The notes below the pieces were generated by a model, which searched no databases, had not been told where the DNA came from, and saw nothing but the letters and a program-made list of their open reading frames with translations. A DNA stretch of 10,795 nucleotides from an uncultured Collinsella sp. (lineage in GTDB: Bacteria; Actinomycetota; Coriobacteriia; Coriobacteriales; Coriobacteriaceae): contig CABQKL010000065.1 of the NCBI GenBank assembly GCA_902464645.1, forward strand, positions 1 to 10,795, written 5' to 3'. Each line of letters starts with the position of its first letter. Positions within the stretch are counted from its first letter, which is position 1. The translations under genes were made by a program, and so were the position numbers. Below, one piece after another: positions 1 to 7,475 of this stretch.

Positions 1-17
1 GCCGCTGGCAGAGAGTC

Positions 18-48
18 TTGTCGCTTTAGTTTGGTGGTGTGCTACACT
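18..48 (+). promoter_or_regulatory. Candidate promoter for the yerC-like gene
   Basis: TACACT at 43-48 matches the -10 consensus at 4 of 6 positions and is preceded by TGC (40-42), which makes an extended -10 element. TTGTCG at 18-23 matches the -35 consensus at 4 of 6 positions with a long 19-bp spacer. Transcription would start near 55, leaving a leader of about 100 nt before the ATG at 154. The extended -10 is the stronger part of the call. This is motif inspection only. Confidence 0.35.
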
Positions 49-53
49 GCTAC

Positions 54-77
54 GGGCAAAAGCCACAGGCGTTGCCC
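54..77 (+). other. Hairpin at the predicted 5' end of the yerC leader
   Basis: GGGCAA (54-59) pairs with TTGCCC (72-77). Inside it, GCC (62-64) pairs with GGC (68-70) around an ACA triloop, so the fold is a two-tier stem with a small internal loop. No T-tract follows, so it is not an intrinsic terminator. It would sit at the very 5' end of the transcript if the promoter at 18-48 is right, where such a stem could stabilise the mRNA. It matches no riboswitch class I recognise. Confidence 0.35.
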
Positions 78-99
78 TATTGCATAGAACGGGTGAACG

Positions 100-150
100 A
101 TGCCCGATGTCAGTATCAACTTCGATGCCTTTTGGCGGGTTTGGCGGTGA
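100..150 (+). other. 16-codon upstream ORF with two Trp codons (possible leader peptide)
   Basis: The ATG at 100 opens a 16-codon frame, MPDVSINFDAFWRVWR, that closes at TGA 148-150, three bases before the yerC ATG. It is in the same frame as yerC. The two Trp codons (133-135 and 142-144) come from a direct repeat of TTTGGCGG at 131-138 and 140-147. The ribosome site in front (GGGTGA, 91-96) is weak. The placement would allow translational coupling, and Trp codons ahead of a TrpR-fold gene are suggestive, but an ORF this short can easily occur by chance. No attenuator-type terminator is visible between it and yerC. Confidence 0.2.
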
Positions 151-153
151 TCG

Positions 154-453
154 ATGAATATCGAGAACATGTTTGACAAGCCTGATGTCAAGCAGCTGGT
201 CCACGCATTTAGCCTTTTGGACGACGAGAAAGATATCCAAGCGTTTTTGACCGATATCTGCACGCCGCGTGAGATTTGCGATCTATCGCAGCGTCTGCAG
301 GTCGCGCGTTACCTGGACGAGGGCGAGCCCTATGTCGAGGTTCAGGCGCGTACCGGCGCTTCGTCCACCACGGTGAGCCGTGTATCCAAGGCGCTCAACG
401 GCGAGTACGGTGGCTACCGCAAGATCCTCATCAAGCTGGAGGATGGCGAATAG
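154..453 (+). CDS. yerC: YerC/YecD-family TrpR-related DNA-binding protein
   Basis: This 99-residue protein has the length and layout of the YerC/YecD branch of the TrpR fold. The family signature around residues 36-54 (CTPREICDLSQRLQVARYL) is followed by a helix-turn-helix at about 58-79 (GASSTTVSRV), and the end, GGYRKIL, is typical of the family. By hand alignment to E. coli TrpR, T37, R47 and R76 correspond to T44, R54 and R84, but the residue matching S88, which contacts the Trp amino group, is Ala80. Tryptophan as co-repressor is therefore doubtful. The start is firm because an in-frame TGA lies at 148-150; GGTGATC at 146-152 can pair with the 16S 3' end. In Firmicutes this gene lies near pcrA, so a place beside addBA fits a repair neighbourhood. 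The true target is unknown. It has its own terminator downstream. Confidence 0.9.
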   Translation: MNIENMFDKPDVKQLVHAFSLLDDEKDIQAFLTDICTPREICDLSQRLQVARYLDEGEPYVEVQARTGASSTTVSRVSKALNGEYGGYRKILIKLEDGE

Positions 454-478
454 GCCGCGCCAAAAAAACGATTTGTAC

Positions 479-506
479 AAAACCGCTCCTTCGGGGGCGG
501 TTTTTT
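479..506 (+). terminator. Rho-independent terminator after yerC
   Basis: An 11-bp stem (479-489 with 494-504, one G-T wobble) closes on a C(TTCG)G tetraloop at 490-493, an unusually stable RNA loop. A run of six T (501-506) begins inside the stem's 3' arm and ends just after it. The stem starts 25 bases after the yerC stop. It should end the yerC transcript, so addB needs its own promoter or readthrough. Confidence 0.92.
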
Positions 507-592
507 GATCCCTTGGGGACGGAGGAAAACGGATCACCGGGTTAGACTGACCCCCTCGATGATCCGTTTTCCTCCGTCCCCAAGGGATCAAA
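504..592. repeat. Long perfect palindrome (REP/MITE-like intergenic element)
   Basis: The arms at 504-536 and 560-592 are exact reverse complements over 33 nt and flank a 23-nt centre (537-559) in which CGGG can pair further with CTCG after one mismatch. Each arm contains GATCCCTTGGGGACGG and GGAAAACGGATCA. The left arm also holds a small internal hairpin (TCCC with GGGA, 509-519). The outer end overlaps the T-tract of the yerC terminator, so the element appears to sit exactly at a transcript end. It has no credible coding content. The GGGGACGG core resembles REP-type repeats mobilised in trans by Y1 (RAYT) transposases, but no transposase is in the window and the class is inferred. Confidence 0.85.
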
Positions 593-620
593 TCTGTTGG
601 CGTGGGGCAAATCTGTCCGC

Positions 621-650
621 TTGGGCGGGTAGGATGGATGCATTGATTAT
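621..650 (+). promoter_or_regulatory. Weak candidate promoter for addBA
   Basis: TTGGGC (621-626) and GATTAT (645-650) are spaced 18 bp apart and match the consensus at 3 and 4 of 6 positions. An alternative -10 is TAGGAT at 630-635, which has no good -35 partner. A promoter is expected somewhere in 593-665, because a strong terminator and a palindrome separate addB from yerC. The exact boxes are uncertain. Confidence 0.25.
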
Positions 651-674
651 TGCGAACAGTTTGAGCGGAGGACC

Positions 675-3600
675 ATGTCTGTTCGAATCTATACCACCAA
701 TGCCGGCACGGATTTGAGCGATGCCGAGTCGGCACTGCTTACCGACCTTATTGCCCGCCACGGGCGTGCCGTGTTGCTGGCGCCAACGTTTGCCGAGCTC
801 GACCTGTGCCGTCATGATGCGGCGGAAGCCGGGATTTCGCTGGGTATCGACTACAAGACGCCTACATCGTGGCTTCGCTCGCTTTGGGAGCTTTTGGGCG
901 ACGGGCGCGGTTTCGTCGACAACCTGCAGCGCCAGATGCTGTTCTCGGACATGGTCACGCGTCTCGACGATGCCGACCTGCAGCCGCTTTCGCGCAGCCA
1001 GGGCACGGTGCGCATGCTTGCGCGCATGGCCCGCGATGTGCTGCCGGGTGTGGCGGGGACGACGGCCGAGCGATGCCGTGGCAACAATTGCCAGCCTGAG
1101 CCAAAAAGCGATGCCGAGGCTCGTGTGTTCGAGCTTTTGCGTGCCTACGCGGGCGGTTTGGACCGTCGAGACATGGTCGAGCCCTGCGAGGCAGCTGACA
1201 TTATGGCCGGTGCCCTGGCCGATAACCTGCCGGCGTGCGCCCGCGCCGTATGCGTGCGCGGTATCACGTCGTTTACGCACGGCCTGCTCGAGCTGCTGTC
1301 TGCCGTGGCGAACAATGGGGGAGAGGTCGTCGTGCTGCTTGCCTGCGAGCAGGCGGCGATGCGCGAGGAGCTTGCCACGGCATTTGATGCCCGCGGTGTG
1401 CTGTTTGAGGCCGCGCCGCTGGGGGAGGACGCCGTCGCGTCTGATGCCGCTTGCGGGACCGCCGCTCAGCCTGCCTTTATTGAGGTCGCCGGCCCCCATG
1501 CCCGTGCCCATGCTTATGCGGACGCCATCGATAAGTTGGTGAAATCGCACAAGGAGTCCAAGGCCGATAAAGCTACGGCAACGCCTGCCGACCCCGCGCA
1601 CGTGCTCGTCGTTTCTGCCCGGGCATCCCGGCTGTTCGGTGAGCTCGCCTCTCGTCTGGCGGCTCGTCATATCGCCGCCGAGACAACTGAGTTCACGGCG
1701 TTTTCCCAATCCATTGCGGGCAGGCAGCTTGCGGCGCTTGCCGGCCTGATCGAGCGCATGAAGGCCGCCGATGAGGGCATGGCGTCAAAGACCGAGTGGT
1801 GGCCCGCGCCGGAGCTTACCGACTGGATCTACAGTCCGCTTTCGGGCGCTGATGCCGTCAATGCCCGTACCTTCGATAAGAATATGCGTCTTTCGCGCAG
1901 CAAGACTACCGCGGGCGTTAAGAGCCTGCTGCAGAGCGTTCAGGGCCAGGTGAGGGGCGCGCGCAAGGCGGCGAGCGACGAGAACTGGTTTAAGAACGTA
2001 CCGTGTGTGGTCTCGGACGTGTTCCAGGCTCTGTGGCGTGACAAGCCCGTGACGGCGCTCAAGGCCATGCTTGCCGTTGCCGAGGCGTTGCCCGATCGCT
2101 CGCTGGGCAGCTTGGATGGCCAAGCCCGTCGCCAAGCGGAGGTGGCCCTGCTGCGCCACGCCATCGACATCCTTATGAATGGCGCCCGCGCACTCGACGT
2201 GTCGCAGGCCGCGACCGTGCCCGTGCTCGATGGCATTCGCACCAAGGTGGACAAGCGCAGCACCGCCTACGATTACGAGACCTACGAGGTTGACCGTGCG
2301 CCACGTGCTCAGGTTCGTTTTGCTTCGCTTGCCGATGCGGCGGCTCTGCGCCCCGGCAGCTACGATGCCGTGCTGTTTGCCGATGTCGATCTGGACAGCT
2401 ATCCGCTCTCACACGAGGAGGGGCCGCTGGCCACGCTGACGGCGAGCCTTGGTCGCGAGGGCGTGGCGCTTGAGCCCGCGGCCTTGCTGCGCGTGCGCTT
2501 TGGCCACGCGATGCAGGCGGCACGCGGCCCGGTTGCGCTTGCGCGCGTGACGCACGATCGCCAGGCGCGCGAGTGCTATCCGGCTGCCGTGTGGACCGAG
2601 TTGCGGGCGCATGCCGAGGCCGCTGAAGCTGCTAAGGCAGCTGACGACGCTAAGGCCGCTGACGCCGACAAGGCCGCTGACGCCGACAAGGCGAAGTGCG
2701 TGGGTGAGGGCGATATCGTAAGGGACTTCGATCCCGCGGCAGGCGAAGGTCTCAAGCGCGAGCGCGTGACCTGTGAAGCCCCTCAGCATCTGAGTGCCGA
2801 GGCCGTGCCGTATTTGGTCCTGCGCCGTCGCGATGGCGAGGGCGAGGACGCGCCGCTCGTGCCGCGCCTGACGTCCGCCTCGCAGATCGAGGCCTATTCC
2901 ACCTGCCCGCTGTGCTGGTTTGTCTCGTATCGCGTCAAGCCCCAGTCTATCGACGCGGATTTTGGCAACATGGAGAAGGGCAACTTCGTCCACGACGTGC
3001 TGGAGCACTTGCATGCGCGTCTTCCGCAGGAGGGCATGGAGCGCGTGACGCCCATGAATCTGCCGCGCGCGCAGGAACTGCTGCGCGAGGTCTTTGACGA
3101 GACCTTGGCCGAGCATGCCGGCAAGCGCGGTACCGAGGGCCCGCTGGTGCCGCTCTCCCCGGTGGAGGAGCGGCAGGTGGCCGAGATTTTGCCGCAGCTG
3201 GAGGGCGTGCTAGCCTACGAGTCCGAGGCGCTCGCGCCCTTCGCGCCGCGCTATCTGGAGTTTGCGTTCAACGAGCTCCAGGTCGAGTATGCCGGTTGGC
3301 CGCTCGGTGGGCGCATCGACCGCGTTGACGTGGATGCCGAGAATCGCGCCGTGGTGATTGACTACAAGCATCGTTCGGGTGTCGAGGAGTTTAAGCTCGC
3401 CGACCCCACGGTGCGCGACGAGGAGTCGGGCGAGGCCCCCATCGACGACCCGCGCTGGCTGCCGCCCCATACCCAGACACTCATCTACGCGCAGGCCATG
3501 CGTCGGGCACTGGGCCTAGATACCCGCGCAGCGCTCTATTTTTCGACCAAGGGCGGCAAGCCCGCACTGCGTGGTGCCGCAAGTGCCGAGTTGCTCGAGG

Positions 3601-3827
3601 AAGAGCGCGGCGACGGCCGCATTCCGGGCCTCAAGAAGGGCTTTCCGGGCGAGGGCGGCAACATGGACTTCGATGCGCTGCTCGACCGCGTGGAGACCGG
3701 CATTGCCGAGCGCCTGCGCGAGCTCGAGGCGGGCAACGTTGCCGCTGTCGACCCAACGTCGGCTCAGGCCGCGCATGCGCGCTGCTCGTATAACCACGAA
3801 GGAACGTTTGTAAGGAGGGACGTGTAG
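675..3827 (+). CDS. addB: AddB/RexB-like ATP-dependent nuclease subunit with degenerate P-loop
   Basis: This 1050-residue protein is the expected partner of AddA in an AddAB (RecBCD-like) helicase-nuclease that resects double-strand breaks. Its RecB-type PD-(D/E)XK domain fills about residues 730-1040: SAS..IEAYSTCPLCWF (735-749), His773 in GNFVHD, Asp882 in GRIDRVD, Asp896 and Lys898 in VIDYK, and Q934xxxY938. All nuclease residues are present. The N-terminal part resembles an inactivated UvrD-like helicase: where AddB normally has a GxxGxGKT P-loop, it reads TNAGTDLSD (8-16), with no Lys or Thr. AddB usually binds a 4Fe-4S cluster through one Cys before the nuclease motifs and three at the C-terminus. 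Here Cys744 (and Cys747) are present, but the C-terminus has only Cys1037, with Asn1040 at the second position. A KAADAD repeat linker precedes the nuclease domain. The start follows GGAGG at 667-671, and an in-frame TAG at 630 leaves no earlier start codon. AddA begins three bases after the stop. Confidence 0.85.
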   Translation: MSVRIYTTNAGTDLSDAESALLTDLIARHGRAVLLAPTFAELDLCRHDAAEAGISLGIDYKTPTSWLRSLWELLGDGRGFVDNLQRQMLFSDMVTRLDDADLQPLSRSQGTVRMLARMARDVLPGVAGTTAERCRGNNCQPEPKSDAEARVFELLRAYAGGLDRRDMVEPCEAADIMAGALADNLPACARAVCVRGITSFTHGLLELLSAVANNGGEVVVLLACEQAAMREELATAFDARGVLFEAAPLGEDAVASDAACGTAAQPAFIEVAGPHARAHAYADAIDKLVKSHKESKADKATATPADPAHVLVVSARASRLFGELASRLAARHIAAETTEFTAFSQSIAGRQLAALAGLIERMKAADEGMASKTEWWPAPELTDWIYSPLSGADAVNARTFDKNMRLSRSKTTAGVKSLLQSVQGQVRGARKAASDENWFKNVPCVVSDVFQALWRDKPVTALKAMLAVAEALPDRSLGSLDGQARRQAEVALLRHAIDILMNGARALDVSQAATVPVLDGIRTKVDKRSTAYDYETYEVDRAPRAQVRFASLADAAALRPGSYDAVLFADVDLDSYPLSHEEGPLATLTASLGREGVALEPAALLRVRFGHAMQAARGPVALARVTHDRQARECYPAAVWTELRAHAEAAEAAKAADDAKAADADKAADADKAKCVGEGDIVRDFDPAAGEGLKRERVTCEAPQHLSAEAVPYLVLRRRDGEGEDAPLVPRLTSASQIEAYSTCPLCWFVSYRVKPQSIDADFGNMEKGNFVHDVLEHLHARLPQEGMERVTPMNLPRAQELLREVFDETLAEHAGKRGTEGPLVPLSPVEERQVAEILPQLEGVLAYESEALAPFAPRYLEFAFNELQVEYAGWPLGGRIDRVDVDAENRAVVIDYKHRSGVEEFKLADPTVRDEESGEAPIDDPRWLPPHTQTLIYAQAMRRALGLDTRAALYFSTKGGKPALRGAASAELLEEERGDGRIPGLKKGFPGEGGNMDFDALLDRVETGIAERLRELEAGNVAAVDPTSAQAAHARCSYNHEGTFVRRDV
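2634..2687 (+). repeat. 18-bp tandem repeat within addB (KAADAD linker)
   Basis: Three 18-bp units lie head to tail. The last two (2652-2669 and 2670-2687, aaggccgctgacgccgac) are identical and the first (2634-2651) is a diverged copy. They encode KAADDA, KAADAD, KAADAD at residues 654-671 of AddB. The charged, Ala-rich stretch lies between the helicase-like body and the nuclease domain, where a flexible or helical linker is expected. The unit is a multiple of three, so copy-number changes would keep the frame. Confidence 0.9.
3812..3818 (+). promoter_or_regulatory. Ribosome binding site for addA inside the addB 3' end
   Basis: AAGGAGG is a full Shine-Dalgarno match and lies within the last codons of addB. 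It is 12 bases from the ATG at 3831, somewhat long, and 30 bases from the next in-frame ATG at 3849, which favours 3831 as the start. The arrangement suggests translational coupling of addB and addA. Confidence 0.75.
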
Positions 3828-3830
3828 ACC

Positions 3831-6800
3831 ATGGATCTTTCGACCTTGATGCCGCAACAGCTGCAAGTCGTCAAAACGCTCGACCGCCCGCTGTTTGTCT
3901 CGGCGGGTGCCGGCTCGGGCAAGACCTTTACCCTCACGCGCCGCATCGTCTATGCGCTCTCGCCCGAATCCGGTCCGTTTGTCGAGCATCTGGACCAGGT
4001 GCTCGCCATTACCTTTACCAAAGACGCCGCGGCCGAGATTCGCGACCGCGTGCGCTGTGCGCTTATCGAAGAGGGCATGGACGAGGAGGCCCTGACGGTC
4101 GACGACGCTTGGATCTCGACCATCCACGGCATGTGCTCGCGTATCCTGCGCGCGCACGCGCTGGAGCTGGGCATCGATCCTGAGTTCACGGTGCTCACCG
4201 ATACCGATGAGCTTATGGATCAGGCTGTCGAGCATGTGCTGGGGCGCGCGACGGCGCCCGATGCCGCGCCCGAGCTCGCCACTTCGCTTAAGGCCCTCTA
4301 CGCCTGGTATCCCATGGCGGGCGAGGGCGGGACGTTTGGCGCCGGTACCACCATCAAAGGCCTGGTGCGCGACTTGCTGGAGCTATCGAGCCAGCTTCCG
4401 GGCGGCATGGACGATGTGTGCGTGGCGCGCGGCCAGGCCGACACCTCGGCGCTTGCCGATGCCTATCGTGCGGCGCTGGGCGCAAGCAAGGCCACGACCG
4501 AGAAAGCGCAGGTGGCACTCGACGCCATCGACGCGTTTGAGGCGAGCGGCAAAACCATGGAGGATGCGGCGCGACTCATGATGTCGTGCAGTATGCCTCG
4601 GGCGAGCAAGGCGTTTCCTAAGGAGCAGGTGGAGCTACTCAAGGCCGAGGCCGCCGATGCGTTTATCAATATCGTGCTTGCCTGCGGCGGCCCGGCGCTC
4701 GATGCGCTGGTGGGGCTTGCCCGTGCCGTAGAGGCGGAGTACCGTGCGCTCAAGGCCGACCAGTCCGCGCTCGATAACAATGACCTGCTGCGCATGGCGT
4801 ACGAGGCGCTGCGCGACTACCCGGCTATTCGAGCTGCCTATGAGGGCCGCTTTAAGATGGTCATGATCGACGAGTTCCAAGATACCGACCAGATGCAGGT
4901 CGATCTGATTCGCTATTTGACGGGTGCGGGCGAGCGCGCGCTGTGCACGGTGGGCGATGCGCAGCAGTCGATCTATCGCTTCCGTGGTGCCGAGGTCGAG
5001 GTGTTTCGCCGCCAGGAGCGCAAGGTGGGTTCGACGACGGCGTCCGAGACGGTCACCACGTCCGATGCTCCCGCCGGCGAGCTCGTCAAACTCGTGCGCA
5101 ACTTCCGCAGCCACGACGAGGTGCTGCGCTATGTGGCGCGCGTCTTTGACGGCGACACCGGTGGTTTGATGCAGGGGTTCTTGGATCTTGAACCGAGCGA
5201 CAAACGCAAGGACAAGCTCAAGGCAAAGGCTTCGCGCCGCCAGGCGCTGTTCGTTGCCGGCGGCAGTATGCAGGAGCGCACGCAGGCCAAGGCCCGTGCG
5301 ATCGCCGAGCGATTCCATGCGCTTGCCGATGCCGGCCAGCCCCAGGGCGGCATGGTGCTGCTGCTGGGTCGCATGACCAATGCCGACGTCTACGCGCAGG
5401 CCTTCCGCGACCAAGGACTCGACTGCGTCATCGCAGGCGGCTCGGTCTTTGCCCAGGCGGCCGAGGTGCAGACGGTGCGTGCCCTGGTCTTCGCGCTCGC
5501 CAATCCGGCCGATACGGCCCAAGGCCTTATGCCGTTGCTGGCCTCGCCGATGTTTGCACTCGGCGCCCAGGAGTTCCTGGCGCTGGCGACCAAGCTCGAC
5601 GAGCAGACGGGCGAGACGTCGCGCCGCAATATCGATGTGGGCATCATGAGCGATTCCGATGTGCCGGGTTTGCAGAGCCTGCCGCTCGTGACGCGTGCCC
5701 GCGAGGTGCTGCGCTACGCGCTTCGTCGCGTGGGACGAGATTCGTTCGCCGCCATCGCGCGCGATGTGGTCAATGCCTCCGGCTGGTTCGTGCGTCTGGC
5801 GCAGCGCGGCCCCGAGGGCAAGGCCATTGCCGCCAACGTGCTCAAGGCGCTCGACGCCGTGGCCGAGGCAGAGGCCGAGCTCGGCAATTCTCCGCGCTCC
5901 ATCGCGCTCGCCTTCGACCGCTTCTTGGCGGGCAAGGAGGCCCCGGGCGCCCTCAACGAGGAGGGCGACGGCGCGGTGCGCATCATGACCGTGCATGCGT
6001 CCAAGGGCCTGGAGTATCCGGTCGTGGCGGTTGCCGAGTGTTTTGGCGTGCGCAAATCGTCCGGTGCGGCACAGATGGGTCGCGTCGGGGGCGGAGCGCA
6101 AGTCGTGGCGCTGCCGGCGCGCTTCGATGGCGTTAAGCTTGCCGACGGAACCTTCGTGAAGGGCGATGACGTCAAAAAGCAGTTTGAACACGCGTTTAAG
6201 GGCAAGGGCACGTCGCTGTGGCTGCCGCCAGAGCTTATGGAGGACGTATGCGCGACGGGCTCTCCCGCCGAGGCATTTGCCCGCCTGCGCAACGACGACC
6301 TGCAGCTTTCGCTCGAGGAACGGGCTCGTCTGCTCTATGTCGCCATGACGCGAGCGCGCGAGCTGGTCATTTTGGCGATGGACGTCGGCGTGAGCCGCGG
6401 CAAAGTGACGGCGCCGACCTTCGACGTCGAGACCGATCTGACCTACGACGTGCTGCGCCGCATCCTGCCGACCGACAGTCTGGACATGCCGCAGCTCGAT
6501 AGCGACCGCCTGGTGTTCGACAACTCCCAACCGGGCGACTACGAGCTCATTTCGCTGACGGACTTTACGTTTGGCGAGCAGGCGTTTGAGGCCAACGCTT
6601 CGCTGGATGTCGAGGGCAGGCTTGTTCGTGGCGATGTCGATACAGATACTGCCGACGATTCGGCCAGTACAATCGTCCCCGGTCCTGCCGACCCCGAGCC
6701 CGATGCGTTTGAGCTCGTGTATCCCCAGGCAGCGGGCGTGCGCATGGGTGTCTGTCCGTATCCGATGCGTGATTCGTATAGCTACTCGTCAATCGCCGCG

Positions 6801-7463
6801 GCGCTCCATGCCGAGGCGGAAGACCGTGCCGCCGAGGCTCGTGTTCCCATGGACGAGTCCGGCGATGATGCGGAGTCGGATGGTTCCGAGATGACGGATG
6901 CAGACGTGGCCGCCGTCGAGCCCGTTGGCAACCCCATGGCGCTGGGCTCGGCCTTCCACGCTGCCTGCCAGTGGCTCATCGAGATGGGTGCCGATGCGCT
7001 GCCCGCTGAGCGTGCCGAGGCCCTGGCTCGCCTGTGGCACCTGACGCCGGAACAGCGCGAGCGCTTCGATGTCGCTCTGGATCGCTGGCTCAAGTCGGCG
7101 GTCCGTGCCGAGCTGCTTGCCTGGCCGTGCGTTCGTGCCGAGGTACCGTTCTTCTCGCTGGGTTGCGAAGACGAGGACATTGCCCGCTACGGTGCATATG
7201 CCGAGGGCGCCATCGATGCACTGGCCACCGACCCGGCCGATCCGTCGTGCGCACTGGTCATCGACTACAAGACGGGCGGCACGCCGGATGAGACGCCGGA
7301 GCAGCTGCTCGAGAAACACGCCTTGCAGGCGCGCGTTTACGCCGACGTTCTGCACAAGGCGGGCTTTGAGGTCGTGACCGTCAAGTTCGTTCGCGTGGAG
7401 CGGGCGAATCCAACCATCTTCGTCAATCCCGCCGAACCTCAAGTGGTCACCTACAACCTCTAG
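3831..7463 (+). CDS. addA: AddA-type UvrD-like helicase-nuclease
   Basis: This 1210-residue protein is close to the usual AddA length (about 1230). It is the 3'-5' SF1A helicase and nuclease subunit that unwinds broken DNA ends with AddB. The helicase motifs are in order: Q motif QQLQVV (9-14), Walker A SAGAGSGKT with Lys31, Ia ITFTKDAAAEI, TIHGMC, Walker B MIDEFQD (Asp347, Glu348), motif III GDAQQSIYRFRG from 375, motif IV NFRSH (424-428), motif V MTVHASKGLE (719-728), and motif VI LYVAMTRAR (835-843). The nuclease domain has YSYSSI, His1043 in GSAFHAA, Asp1129 in GAID, Asp1145 and Lys1147 in VIDYKTGG, and Q1166xxxY1170. Nothing catalytic is missing. Two acidic, low-complexity stretches (about 933-957 and 995-1031) link helicase and nuclease and are probably disordered. 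It is in the same frame as addB, separated by the TAG and one codon, and the two should be co-transcribed. A mycobacterial AdnB-like assignment is less likely given the clear AddB-type neighbour. Confidence 0.93.
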   Translation: MDLSTLMPQQLQVVKTLDRPLFVSAGAGSGKTFTLTRRIVYALSPESGPFVEHLDQVLAITFTKDAAAEIRDRVRCALIEEGMDEEALTVDDAWISTIHGMCSRILRAHALELGIDPEFTVLTDTDELMDQAVEHVLGRATAPDAAPELATSLKALYAWYPMAGEGGTFGAGTTIKGLVRDLLELSSQLPGGMDDVCVARGQADTSALADAYRAALGASKATTEKAQVALDAIDAFEASGKTMEDAARLMMSCSMPRASKAFPKEQVELLKAEAADAFINIVLACGGPALDALVGLARAVEAEYRALKADQSALDNNDLLRMAYEALRDYPAIRAAYEGRFKMVMIDEFQDTDQMQVDLIRYLTGAGERALCTVGDAQQSIYRFRGAEVEVFRRQERKVGSTTASETVTTSDAPAGELVKLVRNFRSHDEVLRYVARVFDGDTGGLMQGFLDLEPSDKRKDKLKAKASRRQALFVAGGSMQERTQAKARAIAERFHALADAGQPQGGMVLLLGRMTNADVYAQAFRDQGLDCVIAGGSVFAQAAEVQTVRALVFALANPADTAQGLMPLLASPMFALGAQEFLALATKLDEQTGETSRRNIDVGIMSDSDVPGLQSLPLVTRAREVLRYALRRVGRDSFAAIARDVVNASGWFVRLAQRGPEGKAIAANVLKALDAVAEAEAELGNSPRSIALAFDRFLAGKEAPGALNEEGDGAVRIMTVHASKGLEYPVVAVAECFGVRKSSGAAQMGRVGGGAQVVALPARFDGVKLADGTFVKGDDVKKQFEHAFKGKGTSLWLPPELMEDVCATGSPAEAFARLRNDDLQLSLEERARLLYVAMTRARELVILAMDVGVSRGKVTAPTFDVETDLTYDVLRRILPTDSLDMPQLDSDRLVFDNSQPGDYELISLTDFTFGEQAFEANASLDVEGRLVRGDVDTDTADDSASTIVPGPADPEPDAFELVYPQAAGVRMGVCPYPMRDSYSYSSIAAALHAEAEDRAAEARVPMDESGDDAESDGSEMTDADVAAVEPVGNPMALGSAFHAACQWLIEMGADALPAERAEALARLWHLTPEQRERFDVALDRWLKSAVRAELLAWPCVRAEVPFFSLGCEDEDIARYGAYAEGAIDALATDPADPSCALVIDYKTGGTPDETPEQLLEKHALQARVYADVLHKAGFEVVTVKFVRVERANPTIFVNPAEPQVVTYNL

Positions 7464-7475
7464 TCCTCAGATAAC

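Noticed and set aside
1..99. 3' end of an upstream protein gene
   Set aside because: One frame is open from the edge to 157, but its translation matches nothing I recognise and it would overlap the promoter, hairpin and yerC start. The other plus frames close early.
42..263. 73-codon minus-strand ORF across the yerC promoter and start
   Set aside because: It overlaps a confident gene and its leader on the other strand and has no recognisable domain.
505..717. 70-codon plus-strand ORF beginning inside the palindrome
   Set aside because: The frame is created by the repeat arms and overlaps the addB start. There is no ribosome site and no family resemblance.
588..1709. 373-codon open frame on the minus strand opposite the start of addB
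   Set aside because: It runs through the palindrome arm and antisense to AddB. Its composition is that of a shadow frame and there is no recognisable motif.
4635..6530. 631-codon open frame on the minus strand opposite addA
   Set aside because: It is antisense to the AddA helicase motifs, its product is rich in His, Arg and Leu as expected of a shadow frame, and no domain is visible.
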